The notes: generated by a model from the sequence alone, not told the origin. 64,000 bases of DNA from Arthrobacter sp. ISL-48 (GCF_018613805.1 NZ_JAGGPL010000011.1:31429-95428), one strand, 5' to 3'; positions 45,435 to 57,056 are shown, counted from the stretch's first letter. Translations and numbers: made by a program.

Positions 45435-47075
45435 ATGATCCACCGCTGGAGTATCGCCCGGAGGCTGTTTGTGGCCAACCTGCTGATCGTGCTGGCCTTC
45501 ACCGCCATCGTGGGCACGGCAACGTTCATCGACGCCCGGGACCACGCCTACGAGGAAGCAGGCAGAAGGATGGCGGGCGTGGCAGCCGCAGTTGCCGCCA
45601 ATCCCCTGGTGCTCCAGGCCGCGGCTGGGCCTGATCCCTCAGCCACACTGCAGCCGTACGCGCTCCAGGTCATGGCCGGAGCCGGGGCGGACTTCGTCAC
45701 CATCATGGCGCCTGACAGAACCCGCTGGACGCACCCCCGGGAAGAGGAACTGGGCAAACAATATATCGGCTCGATCGATGCGGCGCTCCGCGGTGAGGTC
45801 TTCACCGAAGTCACGGCCGGAACACTGGGCCCGTCAGTACGCACCATCGTCCCCGTCAAGGATGCGGCAGGAAACGTCAAGGCCCTGGTCGCTGCGGGCG
45901 TCACCGTGCGGACGGTTGACGTGGCCTTCTCCGGCCGGCTGCCTGTGCTCCTGGCTATTGCACTGGCGCTGCTCCTGGGCGGATCCGGGGCCTCATGGCT
46001 GCTCGGCCGATACCTGCGCAGGGTCACGCGGGGTTGGGGGCCTGAACAACTGGCGCAGCTGTTTGCCTACTACGAGTCAGTACTGCATTCCGTCCGTGAA
46101 GGGCTCATCCTGATCGATACCAAAGGCCGCGTGGTCATGTACAACGACCAGGCTGCCGAACTGCTCGGACTTGAGCCCCGCAGTTCCGAGGACGATCCGT
46201 CCCGTCCGCCTTTCCTGGCGGAGCTCCCGCTCGCCGCGAGCCTGAAGAAGCTCTTCGAATCCGGCCGTGAGGCCCATGACGAAATCCATCTCACCGGGTC
46301 CCGGATTATCGTGGTGAACCAGGGCCCGGCTCTTGCTCCGGACTCCCCCGCCGGCCGCCGGCCCGCGTTGTTCGGGACGGTGGCCACCATCCGTGACCGG
46401 ACAGAAATAGAGTCCTTGGGCAGTGAACTCGAGACCATGAGGACGCTCTCCGATGCCCTCCGGGCGCAGACCCACGAACACGCCAACCGGCTGCATACCA
46501 TGGTGTCCCTGCTCGAGCTTGGCCGGACCCGCGAAGCCTTGGACTTCGCCACCAAGGATCTTGAACTTAGCCAGAAGCTCACCGATGAGATGATCAGCTC
46601 TGTGGACGAGCCGGTCCTCAGCGCCCTCATCATGGGCAAGGCCTCGGAAGCCAACGAACGTGGAGTGAAACTGACCCTTCGGACGTTTGGGTCCGCCTCC
46701 GTCACAGGCCTGGCCGTCCAGGACCTGGTAACCATCCTGGGCAACCTCCTGGACAACGCGATTGACGCCGCTGCGGAAGGAGAGGCACCCAAGGAGGTGT
46801 CCCTGACAGTGGAGTCCGACGCCGAGGGCCTCGATATCACGGTCCGGGATTCGGGGTCCGGGGTAGACCCGGCCGCCGTCGAGCACATCTTCAAGCACGG
46901 GTTCAGCACCAAAAAGCCCGGGACCTTCGGCCGCGGAGTTGGCCTGGCCCTGGTTCGGCAGGCAGTGCAGCGGCTGGACGGTACGATGACCATCACCGGC
47001 ACAGGCGGAGCAGAGTTCCACGTGTTCCTGCCAGCAATGGCGCCCGGAACAGACAAAGAGGAGCAGTACCAGTGA
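45435..47075 (+). CDS. DcuS/CitA-type sensor histidine kinase
   Basis: Membrane sensor of 546 residues. Transmembrane helix 1 at about 11-33 (LFVANLLIVLAFTAIVGTATF), a periplasmic sensor domain (about 34-165), helix 2 (LPVLLAIALALLLGGSGASWL), a cytoplasmic PAS region, then the CitA/DcuS-type histidine box QTHEHANRLHTMVSLLELG, and HATPase motifs DNAIDAA, DSGSGVD and GRGVGLALV. I chose ATG 45435 with GGGAGG upstream. The periplasmic domain probably binds a C4- or C6-carboxylate (inference from family and from dctA next door). Confidence 0.9.
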   Translation: MIHRWSIARRLFVANLLIVLAFTAIVGTATFIDARDHAYEEAGRRMAGVAAAVAANPLVLQAAAGPDPSATLQPYALQVMAGAGADFVTIMAPDRTRWTHPREEELGKQYIGSIDAALRGEVFTEVTAGTLGPSVRTIVPVKDAAGNVKALVAAGVTVRTVDVAFSGRLPVLLAIALALLLGGSGASWLLGRYLRRVTRGWGPEQLAQLFAYYESVLHSVREGLILIDTKGRVVMYNDQAAELLGLEPRSSEDDPSRPPFLAELPLAASLKKLFESGREAHDEIHLTGSRIIVVNQGPALAPDSPAGRRPALFGTVATIRDRTEIESLGSELETMRTLSDALRAQTHEHANRLHTMVSLLELGRTREALDFATKDLELSQKLTDEMISSVDEPVLSALIMGKASEANERGVKLTLRTFGSASVTGLAVQDLVTILGNLLDNAIDAAAEGEAPKEVSLTVESDAEGLDITVRDSGSGVDPAAVEHIFKHGFSTKKPGTFGRGVGLALVRQAVQRLDGTMTITGTGGAEFHVFLPAMAPGTDKEEQYQ

Positions 47076-47785
47076 GCGATATCCGCGTCCTCGTGGTGGA
47101 GGACGAGCCTGTGGCGTCGGCAGCGCATGCTGCCTATGTGGGCCGGCTTGAGGGATTCACCCTTGTGGGCACCGCGCCGGACGGCCAGTCGGCACTGCGG
47201 CTGCTCACGGAGTTCGCAGCTTCCGGCGACCCCGTGGAACTCGTCCTTCTCGACATGAACCTCCCCGATCTCCATGGTTTGGACATAGCCCGCCGCATGC
47301 GTTCATCCGGGATCCTGTCGGATATCATCGCCATCACCGCCGTCCGTGAACTGGCCATCGTCCGGAGTGCCGTGGCGATCGGGGTAGTCCAGTACCTGAT
47401 CAAACCGTTCACCTACGCCACCTTCGCCGACAAGCTGGCGAGCTACCGGCTGTTCCGGCAGCAGCTTGCCTCCCCGGAACCCGGTTCCGGCAGGGCCGGA
47501 GCATCCCAGAGCGACGTGGACCAGGCGTTTGCAAGTCTGCGGGCGCCGTCCGAGATGCCCCTGCCCAAGGGTCTGTCGGTCTCAACCCTCGTGTCTGTTC
47601 AGGAGTACATGAAGCAGCATCCCCAGGCGGTCTCAGCTACAGAGGTCATGGATGCGCTGGGCATGTCCAGGGTCACTGCGCGACGATACCTTGAGTACCT
47701 CGCCGACGCCGGCACGGTGTCACGTACCGCCCGCTACGGGACTCCCGGCAGGCCCGAAAATGAATACCGCTGGAGCGGCCGCTAA
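47072..47785 (+). CDS. DcuR/CitB-type response regulator
   Basis: 237 residues: receiver domain with VVEDEP, phospho-acceptor in LLDMNLPDLHG and K in IKPF; then an HTH (about 165-230, ATEVMDALGMSRVTARRYLEYLADAG) of the CitB/DcuR group. GTG start overlapping the kinase stop by 4 bp. It most likely activates dctA, which lies upstream and divergent. Confidence 0.9.
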   Translation: MSDIRVLVVEDEPVASAAHAAYVGRLEGFTLVGTAPDGQSALRLLTEFAASGDPVELVLLDMNLPDLHGLDIARRMRSSGILSDIIAITAVRELAIVRSAVAIGVVQYLIKPFTYATFADKLASYRLFRQQLASPEPGSGRAGASQSDVDQAFASLRAPSEMPLPKGLSVSTLVSVQEYMKQHPQAVSATEVMDALGMSRVTARRYLEYLADAGTVSRTARYGTPGRPENEYRWSGR

Positions 47786-47806
47786 GGCTTTTCCGGGACT
47801 GGTCTT

Positions 47807-47877
47807 TGTATACACGCAACACTATTTGTTGGAAGTTTGCCCGATATCCATTGGCAGGAAGCCAATCCTTGTATACA
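47807..47877 (+). promoter_or_regulatory. Twin TGTATACA palindromes flanking the gntR-prp promoter
   Basis: TGTATACA occurs at 47807-47814 and 47870-47877, 63 bp centre to centre, close to six helical turns. The second covers a -10-like TATACA, with TTGGCA 15 bp upstream. A 6-bp inverted repeat ATTGGC-AGGAA-GCCAAT (47850-47866) lies just before it. The first copy is 22 bp after the response-regulator stop. These suit a GntR dimer that represses by occupancy or looping. Confidence 0.65.
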
Positions 47878-47908
47878 GTGGAGTTCGAATCCACTGGAGG
47901 AGATACGA

Positions 47909-48568
47909 ATGCGCGCCAGCGACCGGGCCTACGCCGCGCTCCGCGAGGACATTATCGAATGGCGCCTTCGTCCCGGCACCCTGCTCGCTGAGGTGGAGCA
48001 GTCCGAGAGGTTGGGCGTCTCACGCACTCCCCTGAGGGAGGCGCTCGGCCGGCTCACCTCGGAAGGGCTCACGACGGCGGCCAGCGGCCGCGGCGTCGTC
48101 GTCACCGACATCTCACTGGAGGACATCGACGAACTGTTCGAGCTTCGCGAAACGCTCGAAGGCAGGGCGGCAGCGCTGGCCGCTGAACGGGGCGATCCCC
48201 GGCATTTCCTGCAATTGCACCGCGAGCTGCTGGCGGCCCCCGCGCTTCTCAGCGGCGACGACCCCGCCCGGCACGGCTATTACCGGCTGGTGGAGCGCCT
48301 CGACGCTGCCATCGATGCCGCCATTTCAAATGCGTATATGGCCCAAGCCATGGGCAGCCTCCGGGTCCATCTGGTCCGCATCCGCCGGCTCGCCGCCGAT
48401 GACACAGCACGCCTCACAGCAGCCGCGTCCGAACATGCAGTGATCGCAGAAGCCATCGCCGCCCGGAACCCGCGTCTGGCCCAAGCCGCCACCACAGTGC
48501 ACCTGCACCGCAGTCTTTCGCATGTCAAAGCAACGCATACGCCTCACGAGAAGGAGCGCCATGGTTAA
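47909..48568 (+). CDS. GntR-family (FadR-like) regulator of the prp genes
   Basis: 219-residue repressor type. The N-terminal winged helix ([44 protein letters not shown]) is followed by an FCD effector-binding domain ([18 protein letters not shown] and beyond). ATG 47909 with GGAGGAGA upstream. It is the first gene of the prp operon (8-bp overlap with prpD), so it is probably an autoregulated local regulator; here it replaces PrpR-type activators known from enterobacteria. Confidence 0.9.
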   Translation: MRASDRAYAALREDIIEWRLRPGTLLAEVEQSERLGVSRTPLREALGRLTSEGLTTAASGRGVVVTDISLEDIDELFELRETLEGRAAALAAERGDPRHFLQLHRELLAAPALLSGDDPARHGYYRLVERLDAAIDAAISNAYMAQAMGSLRVHLVRIRRLAADDTARLTAAASEHAVIAEAIAARNPRLAQAATTVHLHRSLSHVKATHTPHEKERHG

Positions 48569-50081
48569 GGAACACCACGTCCGTGTCTACAAAAGCGAGG
48601 AAAACCTGGCCCGGGAGGACCAGCTGGCCCATAAGATCGCCGTCGTCGCCGCGGACCCCGTCGAGGTAACCGATGAGGTCACGGACATGGTGATCAACCG
48701 CGTCATCGACAACGCATCAGTGGCCATTGCATCGCTCACCCGGGGCCCGATCGTCGCTGCCAGGGCCCAGGCGCTCAGCCACGGCCCCAGCACGGGAGGC
48801 AACGGCGCCAAGGTCTTCGGCATCGGCGAGCGCGTTTCCCCGGAGTGGGCGGCATGGGCCAACGGCGTGGCGGTGCGCGAACTCGACTACCACGACACCT
48901 TCCTGGCGGCGGACTACTCGCACCCTGGCGATAACATCCCGCCCATCCTGGCCGTCGGGCAGCACGTGGGCTCCAGTGGCAAGGACCTGGTCCGGGCCAT
49001 CGCGACCGGATACGAGATCCAGGTCAACCTGGTCAAGGCCATCTGCCTGCACAAGCACAAGATCGACCACGTGGCCCACCTCGGTCCGTCCGCCGCCGCA
49101 GGCATCGGCACCCTCCTTGGACTCGACGTCGAAACAATTTTCCAGTCCGTGGGCCAGGCGCTGCACACGACCACCGCTACGCGTCAGTCCCGCAAGGGCG
49201 AGATCTCGACCTGGAAGGCCCACGCCCCGGCGTTTGCGGGCAAGATGGCAGTAGAAGCGGTGGACCGCTCCATGCGCGGCCAGACCTCCCCCGTGCCCAT
49301 CTATGAGGGCGAGGACGGTGTGATCGCCTGGCTGCTGGATGGCCCCGATGCCTCGTACAGGGTCCCCCTGCCCGAGGCCGGCGAGCCAAAGCGGGCCATC
49401 CTGGACACCTACACCAAGGAACACTCCGCCGAATACCAGGCCCAGGCCTGGATCGACCTCGCGCGCAGGCTTCACGCCGGGCATCCCGAGGCCACCGAGC
49501 CGGCCAACGTGAAGTCCGTACTGATCAGGACGAGCCATCACACGCACTACGTGATCGGCTCGGGGGCGAACGACCCACAGAAATACAGCCCCACCGCCAG
49601 CCGGGAAACCCTGGACCACTCCATCCCGTACATCTTCACCGTGGCCCTCCAGGACGGCACCTGGCACCACGTTCACTCCTACTCCCCCGACCGAGCCGGA
49701 CGTCCGGACACCGTGGAGCTGTGGCACAAAGTCAGCACCGAGGAAGACCCCGAGTGGACCCGCCGCTACCACTCCCTGGACATCGCGGAGAAGGCCTTCG
49801 GCGGCTCGGTGGAGATCACCTTGACCGACGGCACCGCGATCACGGATGAGATCGCCGTCGCCGATGCCCATCCGCTGGGCGCGCGGCCGTTCGCCCGGGA
49901 GCAGTACGTCAACAAGTTCCGCACCCTCGCCGCAGGGTTGGTGGAGGACGAAGAAATCGAACGGTTCCTCGCCGCCGCTGAACGGCTGCCCGAGCTGGCC
50001 GCCGGCGAGCTGGACCAGCTGAACATCACAGCTGCACCCGGCGTCATCGACTTCGCCGCCGCACCTAAGGGACTGTTCTAG
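48561..50081 (+). CDS. prpD: 2-methylcitrate dehydratase PrpD
   Basis: MmgE/PrpD-family dehydratase of the 2-methylcitrate cycle, 506 residues. Markers include [40 protein letters not shown], and [16 protein letters not shown] ([17 protein letters not shown]). The ATG at 48561 has AAGGAG upstream and overlaps gntR by 8 bp. It ends one base before prpB, giving a tightly coupled gntR-prpD-prpB-prpC order. Confidence 0.94.
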   Translation: MVKEHHVRVYKSEENLAREDQLAHKIAVVAADPVEVTDEVTDMVINRVIDNASVAIASLTRGPIVAARAQALSHGPSTGGNGAKVFGIGERVSPEWAAWANGVAVRELDYHDTFLAADYSHPGDNIPPILAVGQHVGSSGKDLVRAIATGYEIQVNLVKAICLHKHKIDHVAHLGPSAAAGIGTLLGLDVETIFQSVGQALHTTTATRQSRKGEISTWKAHAPAFAGKMAVEAVDRSMRGQTSPVPIYEGEDGVIAWLLDGPDASYRVPLPEAGEPKRAILDTYTKEHSAEYQAQAWIDLARRLHAGHPEATEPANVKSVLIRTSHHTHYVIGSGANDPQKYSPTASRETLDHSIPYIFTVALQDGTWHHVHSYSPDRAGRPDTVELWHKVSTEEDPEWTRRYHSLDIAEKAFGGSVEITLTDGTAITDEIAVADAHPLGARPFAREQYVNKFRTLAAGLVEDEEIERFLAAAERLPELAAGELDQLNITAAPGVIDFAAAPKGLF

Positions 50082-50984
50082 ATGCTGTACTCAAAGACCA
50101 CCCCGGAGCAGAAGCGCGTCAAGCTGCGGGAGCTGCTCGCGTCCGGGACTATCGCCCAGTTCCCCGGTGCCTTCAACCCGCTCTCCGCCCGGCTGATCGA
50201 GGAAAAAGGCTTTCCCGGGATCTACATTTCCGGGGCCGTGCTCGCCAACGATCTGGGATTGCCGGACATCGGACTGACTACCTTGACCGAGGTGGCCACC
50301 CGTGCCGGCCAGATCGCCCGCATGACTGATCTGCCGTCCATTGTCGATGCAGACACCGGCTTCGGTGAGCCTATGAACGTGGCCCGCAGCGTGCAGGAAC
50401 TCGAAAACGCCGGGCTGGCCGGCCTGCACATCGAGGACCAGTTCAACCCCAAACGCTGCGGCCACCTGGACGGCAAAAACGTGGTGGACCTGGACACCGC
50501 CACCAAACGCATCCGCGCCGCCGTGGATGCACGCCGTGACCCAAACTTCCTGGTCATGGCCCGCACGGACATCCGCGCGGTGGACGGGTTGAACGCCGCC
50601 CGGGACCGGGCAAAGGCCCTCGTGGAAGCCGGAGCGGACGCGATTTTCCCCGAAGCCATGAAGGACCTGTCAGAATTCCGGGCCATCCGCGCCGCCGTGG
50701 ACGTGCCGATCCTGGCCAACATGACCGAGTTCGGCCAAAGCGCACTGTTCACCGTGGACCAGCTTGCCGGCGTCGGGGTCAACATGGTCATTTATCCGGT
50801 GACCCTGCTCCGTAGTGCCATGGGCGCCGCGGAGCGTACGCTGGAATCGATCAAGTCCGATGGAACCCAGGAGGCGCAGGTCGGGAGCATGCTGACCCGT
50901 GCGCGTTTGTATGACCTGGTGGACTACGAGGCCTATAACCGCTTTGACACCGGAATCTTCAACTTCCAGATCCCGGGCAAGTGA
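50082..50984 (+). CDS. prpB: Methylisocitrate lyase PrpB
   Basis: Cleaves 2-methylisocitrate to pyruvate and succinate. 300 residues with PGAFNPLSARL, SIVDADTGFGEP, IEDQFNPKRCGHLDGK (catalytic Cys in KRCGH), MARTDIRAV and NMTEFG. The 5-residue PEP-mutase/isocitrate-lyase layout and small size mark it as PrpB rather than isocitrate lyase. It starts directly at the end of prpD. Confidence 0.95.
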   Translation: MLYSKTTPEQKRVKLRELLASGTIAQFPGAFNPLSARLIEEKGFPGIYISGAVLANDLGLPDIGLTTLTEVATRAGQIARMTDLPSIVDADTGFGEPMNVARSVQELENAGLAGLHIEDQFNPKRCGHLDGKNVVDLDTATKRIRAAVDARRDPNFLVMARTDIRAVDGLNAARDRAKALVEAGADAIFPEAMKDLSEFRAIRAAVDVPILANMTEFGQSALFTVDQLAGVGVNMVIYPVTLLRSAMGAAERTLESIKSDGTQEAQVGSMLTRARLYDLVDYEAYNRFDTGIFNFQIPGK

Positions 50985-51046
50985 AGTCCACCAACAAATC
51001 CGGCTCCGGCCGGCACAACAGGCGACAGGAACAAAGGAGCCTCAGC

Positions 51047-52198
51047 ATGGCTGAACAGGACATCAAAAAGGGCCTCGACGGCGTCGTGGTGGACTACACC
51101 TCCGTCTCAAAGGTCAACCCGGACACGAACTCGCTGCTGTACCGCGGCTACCCCGTCCAGGAGCTGGCGGCCAGGTGCAGGTTCGAGGAGGTTGCGTACC
51201 TGCTCTGGAACGGAGAGCTCCCCACGGACGAGCAGCTTGCAGAGTTCAGCTCGCGGGAACGCGCCGGCCGGGCCCTGGATCCCGTGGTCAAGCAGGTGAT
51301 CGACGCGTTGCCGGTCACCTCCCATCCCATGGACGTCTGCCGGACCGCAGCCTCCGTCATGGGGGCACGGCACCCTTTGGCTGAGGACTCCTCCCGCGAG
51401 GCAAACATGGCCAAGGCCGTGGACCTGTTCGCCGCGATGCCTGCCGTCGTGGCTTACGACCAGCGCCGCCGTCACGCGGCAGGAGGCCGCATTGAACCCG
51501 TGGCACCCCGTGACGAGCTGGACTACTCCGCCAATTTTCTCTGGATGACGTTCGGCGAAGAGCAGGTCCCCGAGGTTGTGGACGCGTTCAACGTGTCCAT
51601 GATCCTGTACGCCGAGCACTCCTTCAACGCCTCCACCTTCACGGCCCGGGTGATTACCTCAACGCTCTCGGACCTGCATTCAGCCGTGACCGGAGCCATC
51701 GGCGCCCTCAAGGGGGCACTCCATGGCGGCGCCAATGAAGCCGTGATGCACACCTTCGACGAGATCGGGATCCGGCCGGAGGAATCCTTGGAGGAGGCTG
51801 CTGCGCGGGCAAAGGGTTGGATGGAAGAGGCCCTGGCCCAGAAAAAGAAGGTCATGGGCTTCGGGCACCGCGTATACAAGCATGGCGACTCGCGGGTGCC
51901 CACCATGAAGGCCGCACTGGACAAAATGATCGCCCACTACGGCCGCCCTGAACTGCTGGGGCTATACAACGGGCTGGAATCGGCAATGGATGAGGCAAAG
52001 GGGATCAAGCCGAACCTGGACTACCCCACGGGCCCCACCTACCACCTCATGGGATTCGACACCCCCACATTCACTCCCCTGTTCGTGGCCAGCCGGATCA
52101 CCGGCTGGACAGCCCACATCATGGAGCAGCTTGAGGCCAACTCCCTCATCCGCCCGCTGAGCGAATACAACGGTGTCGAGGAACGGCACCTGCCGTAG
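51047..52198 (+). CDS. prpC: 2-methylcitrate synthase PrpC
   Basis: Condenses propionyl-CoA with oxaloacetate. 383 residues of the citrate synthase fold: LLYRGYPVQELA at the start, active-site HSFNASTFTARV, LHGGANEAV, the MGFGHRVYKHGDSR block, and a C-terminal RPLSEYNG. I chose ATG 51047 with AAAGGAG upstream over an in-frame GTG overlapping prpB. The oxaloacetate it uses could come from pyc at 26857. No prpE or propionyl-CoA-forming gene is next to the operon. Confidence 0.94.
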   Translation: MAEQDIKKGLDGVVVDYTSVSKVNPDTNSLLYRGYPVQELAARCRFEEVAYLLWNGELPTDEQLAEFSSRERAGRALDPVVKQVIDALPVTSHPMDVCRTAASVMGARHPLAEDSSREANMAKAVDLFAAMPAVVAYDQRRRHAAGGRIEPVAPRDELDYSANFLWMTFGEEQVPEVVDAFNVSMILYAEHSFNASTFTARVITSTLSDLHSAVTGAIGALKGALHGGANEAVMHTFDEIGIRPEESLEEAAARAKGWMEEALAQKKKVMGFGHRVYKHGDSRVPTMKAALDKMIAHYGRPELLGLYNGLESAMDEAKGIKPNLDYPTGPTYHLMGFDTPTFTPLFVASRITGWTAHIMEQLEANSLIRPLSEYNGVEERHLP

Positions 52199-52227
52199 GG
52201 CAAGGTTTCCCGCAGGGAAGAACGACG

Positions 52228-52262
52228 CCGGCCCGGTCCCCCGTTGAAGGTGGCCGGGCCGG
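52228..52262 (+). terminator. GC-rich hairpin after prpC
   Basis: CCGGCCCGG (52228-52236) and CCGGGCCGG (52254-52262) can pair, with an inner pairing of CCCC and GG. No T tract follows, so it may be a weak or factor-dependent terminator 30 bp after prpC. Confidence 0.5.
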
Positions 52263-52283
52263 GTCGGTAATCAGCATGTCCGG

Positions 52284-52778
52284 TCACCCGGCTTCCTTCC
52301 AGTCGACGCTATGAACGCGTGCCACGCCCTCGTTGTCATCCTCGAGGATCACTTTGACTGCCAGCTTCCGCCCGCCGATCATCGCCGGAACCCAATGCTC
52401 GGCGTCTGCCCACATGTGTTCAACAGGAAGGCGGTCCACCATGTACCAGCGGGGAACGATTTCGTTACTCTCCACAGGTTCGCCGCGCCACGATTCGGCG
52501 AGGTAGACGGTGGTGAACATGTCCCATTGGGGCCGCGCCGGGAAGACGAAGTGCACCGTGCCGGCCAGCACAAGGTCGGCGGGGGCCACATGGACGCTGA
52601 CTTCTTCATGGACCTCGCGGCAAATCGCTTCAAGCGGCGTTTCACCGGGCTCCACATGGCCCCCAACGGCTACGACCTTACCCAGGCCAAAACCTGTCTT
52701 CTTTAGCCCCAGCAGGACTTCCCGTCCGGCGTCGCCATCACGGAGCAGGAAGCAAAGGGTCACATCGGCCGCACTCAT
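52284..52778 (-). CDS. Nudix hydrolase, MTH1/MutT-like
   Basis: 164-residue pyrophosphohydrolase. The Nudix box GGHVEPGETPLEAICREVHEEVSV has the G-x5-E and REVHEE core, but the usual Gly after EE is Ser (EEVSV). The N-terminus VTLCFLLRDGDAGREVLLGLKKTGFGLGK resembles human MTH1-type 8-oxo-dGTPases (parts: CFLLRDGDAG, LLGLKKTGFGLGK). It is opposite to the divergent membrane protein. The substrate could be oxidised nucleotides; not shown by sequence. Confidence 0.87.
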   Translation of the reverse strand: MSAADVTLCFLLRDGDAGREVLLGLKKTGFGLGKVVAVGGHVEPGETPLEAICREVHEEVSVHVAPADLVLAGTVHFVFPARPQWDMFTTVYLAESWRGEPVESNEIVPRWYMVDRLPVEHMWADAEHWVPAMIGGRKLAVKVILEDDNEGVARVHSVDWKEAG

Positions 52779-52852
52779 GGCCCAAGCCTAGTTCCGTCAG
52801 TACGTGGAGGGGCGACGACTGGCCTGCCACACCGCATTGCTACAGTGAGCCC

Positions 52853-53545
52853 ATGAGCATGGCTGGAGGGGAACAAACTCCGCCCGACGCCAAGGCAGGC
52901 GCCGTGGCCGCCTCGCTGCCCGACTGGCTGGTCCGGAATCCGCTTCATGCAGGCTGGGCGTGGACAGGCTTCTGGGCGTTGTTGATCATCGCCGACGAGT
53001 TCGTGAACCTGGCCGGCTGGACCTGGTACGTGTTTGTGGGGATGGCCGCCTTGCCAACCCTGGCCTGCACGGTGGCAGTGCTCCATGCCACCCCGCGCCG
53101 GCACCTCAGGCCACGAAGGGAGTCGGTGCTGGCGCATTTCTTTGTCCGGTTCCTCGCCCTGACGGCCGCGTTTCTGGTGTGGGGCCTCTCCGTGGTGGCC
53201 AGCGCCTCGATTTCCACGACCGTCCAGGCACTGGCCGGGAACTCGGAACGGGCCGTGACGTCCTTGGGGTTCAACCTCCTCCTGGCCGCCATCCCCCTGG
53301 TTGTCTCGGTACTGTGGATGGCGCTTATCGTGCGCTGTGCGTGGTTCCTGCGCCGTCTCCGCGGCTGGCGCCAGAGCCCGCAGGATTCACGGGTGCCCAA
53401 GAAATTCCTGCGGCATTCGCCGCAACTGCGGCGCGTTGTGGTGGGTCTGGCACATCCCGGCCTGCTCCTGGTGGCCGGGCTTGGCACATCCGTCCTGGCC
53501 CTGTTCCTCGGCGCCGCGGAATTCACGCTTAGTGTGATTGCCTGA
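52853..53545 (+). CDS. Membrane protein, four predicted helices
   Basis: 230-residue integral membrane protein of unknown function. Hydrophobic segments at about 35-58, 58-77, 100-125, 135-160 and 195-225, with a basic loop between about 160 and 190. No motif is recognised. The ATG at 52853 has no strong ribosome-binding site (AGTGAGCCC precedes it); an ATG two codons later is equally possible. It is divergent from the Nudix gene and convergent with xerD. Confidence 0.75.
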   Translation: MSMAGGEQTPPDAKAGAVAASLPDWLVRNPLHAGWAWTGFWALLIIADEFVNLAGWTWYVFVGMAALPTLACTVAVLHATPRRHLRPRRESVLAHFFVRFLALTAAFLVWGLSVVASASISTTVQALAGNSERAVTSLGFNLLLAAIPLVVSVLWMALIVRCAWFLRRLRGWRQSPQDSRVPKKFLRHSPQLRRVVVGLAHPGLLLVAGLGTSVLALFLGAAEFTLSVIA

Positions 53546-53576
53546 GAACCGGCTGGTTCCCGGCTTTGAAGGGGCC

Positions 53577-54584
53577 TCAGCCCAAGGCGCGGGGGTGCGC
53601 GGCGGCGTAGATTTCCCGGAGCGTATCGGCCGTGACCAGGGTGTACACCTGGGTGGTAGTCACGGAGGCATGTCCCAGCAGCTCCTGGACCACGCGGACA
53701 TCCGCGCCGCCCTCGAGCAGGTGGGTGGCGAAGGAATGGCGCAGCGTATGCGGTGAGACGTCTTGGGTGATGTTGGCCTTCTCCGCCGCCGCGTTCAGGA
53801 TGGTCCATGCGCTTTGGCGGCTGATCCTTCCGCCCCTGGCATTGAGGAACAGGGCCGGAGTGCCCTTGCCCTTGGCTGCCAGCAGCGGACGGGCACGCAC
53901 CAGGTAGGCGTCCAGGGCCCGCGCCCCGTAGGACCCGAGCGGCACCAGGCGTTCCTTGGAGCCCTTGCCGAAAAGACGGACGATCGCAGGACCGGCATCG
54001 GCCTCCTGCAGGGAGATGTCGTCCACGTCCAGGCCCACGGCCTCGCTGATCCTGGCGCCTGTGGAGTAGAGGAATTCCAGGAGGGCACGGTCCCGAAGGC
54101 CGGTCGCCGTCTCCGTTCCGGTTGCCTCGAGGATTCTGGTGACTTCGTCCACGCTAATCGCCTTGGGCAGCCTTTTGCCGGGCATGGGCGGATGAACGTC
54201 GCTGGCGGGGTCTGTGGCCGTCAGTCCTTCCAGGGCCCAGAATTTATGCAGGCCGCGGACCGCCACCACTGTCCTGGCTGCCGACCTTACTCCCAAGGCT
54301 GTGCCGCCGTCGGAACCGTCGGTGAGGGCCCGGACGTACCCTGTCACGTGATGCCGGGTGATCTGGTCGGGGCGCCGGCAGCCGGCCTCCGCCAGGTAGC
54401 GGGAGTACCGCGTGAGGTCCCGGCGGTATGCCGAGAGGGTGTTCAGGGCAAGTCCCCGCTCAACGCCCATGTGCTGCAGATATTCGGTGATGGCGCGGTC
54501 GATGGCGGTGCTCGGCCGGGCAGCCGGCGCGCCGCCCACGGCTGAAGACGGCGCGGTGGATTCCACCGAGGTCGCCGCCGCCAT
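53577..54584 (-). CDS. xerD: Site-specific tyrosine recombinase XerD
   Basis: Resolves chromosome dimers at dif with XerC. The catalytic residues are present: Arg in [12 protein letters not shown], Lys in [30 protein letters not shown] (His and Arg), [13 protein letters not shown] (His and Tyr nucleophile). N-terminal SAM-like domain at about 25-115. I chose ATG 54584, which overlaps the Nudix stop by one base; an earlier GTG at 54611 would be an alternative. It is a core recombinase, not a mobile-element integrase, judged by the pyrG-adjacent position (Rv1701) and sequence. Confidence 0.93.
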   Translation of the reverse strand: MAAATSVESTAPSSAVGGAPAARPSTAIDRAITEYLQHMGVERGLALNTLSAYRRDLTRYSRYLAEAGCRRPDQITRHHVTGYVRALTDGSDGGTALGVRSAARTVVAVRGLHKFWALEGLTATDPASDVHPPMPGKRLPKAISVDEVTRILEATGTETATGLRDRALLEFLYSTGARISEAVGLDVDDISLQEADAGPAIVRLFGKGSKERLVPLGSYGARALDAYLVRARPLLAAKGKGTPALFLNARGGRISRQSAWTILNAAAEKANITQDVSPHTLRHSFATHLLEGGADVRVVQELLGHASVTTTQVYTLVTADTLREIYAAAHPRALG

Positions 54585-55246
54585 CAGCGCTGGCTGGGGT
54601 GTGCGGGCCACGGTGCATCCGCCGGGCGAAGGTCAGCAAAACCGCCTGCCCGCGCGGCCGCCGCCGCAAGGATCCCGACGACGGCGGACGGGTTGTGCAG
54701 CCGCCCCTTCAGGACAGCCTCCACGGCTTCGTCCAGGGTTATCCAGTGGAATTCAATCTCGGCTTCCTCATCCATCCGCTCATGGCGTTCGTGATGGGGC
54801 ACGTAAGTGATGTCCCGGGCGAGGTAGATCCTGATGGCCTCGCTGGAGGATCCGGGCGAATTGAAGAAATCGGCCAGGACGTTCCAGGTGCCTGCAGCGA
54901 GGTCTGCTTCCTCCGCAAGCTCGCGGGCGGCGCCGACAACAAAGTCTTCACCTTCCACATCCAGGAGGCCGGCCGGAATTTCCCACAGGTCCATGCCCAC
55001 GGGGTGACGGTATTGCTTGAGGAGGAGGATCTCGCCGGCGTCGTTCATCGGCAGGACCGCCACCGCGCCGGGGTGTTCGATGTAGTCGCGGGTCAGGGCC
55101 TCCCCCGTGTCCTGCAATTGGAAGCGGTCGCTGACTACGTCCCAGATCCGGCCTTCGTAGACCTTCTCGGTAGACAAAAGACGGCGCGGGCTCGGTGTGT
55201 CCGAAACCTGACGTGCAGCTTGGGGGGTTTCGGAGATACCGGGCAT
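54584..55246 (-). CDS. ADP-ribose pyrophosphatase-type Nudix hydrolase
   Basis: 220 residues of the ADP-ribose/NDP-sugar hydrolase group. Nudix box [24 protein letters not shown], preceded by [32 protein letters not shown] (parts: [19 protein letters not shown]). I chose ATG 55246 with AAAGGACGG upstream. It sits between pyrG and xerD as Rv1700 does, 25 bp from pyrG. Likely cleaves ADP-ribose to AMP and ribose 5-phosphate. Confidence 0.93.
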   Translation of the reverse strand: MPGISETPQAARQVSDTPSPRRLLSTEKVYEGRIWDVVSDRFQLQDTGEALTRDYIEHPGAVAVLPMNDAGEILLLKQYRHPVGMDLWEIPAGLLDVEGEDFVVGAARELAEEADLAAGTWNVLADFFNSPGSSSEAIRIYLARDITYVPHHERHERMDEEAEIEFHWITLDEAVEAVLKGRLHNPSAVVGILAAAAARAGGFADLRPADAPWPAHPSQR

Positions 55247-55271
55247 CGCGCCGTCCTTTGCGTGTGTGGAA

Positions 55272-57056
<1,785 letters not shown>

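Noticed and set aside
53577..54584. Mobile-element integrase
   Set aside because: The tyrosine recombinase has XerD context (pyrG-Nudix-xerD) and no att sites, excision gene or cargo.
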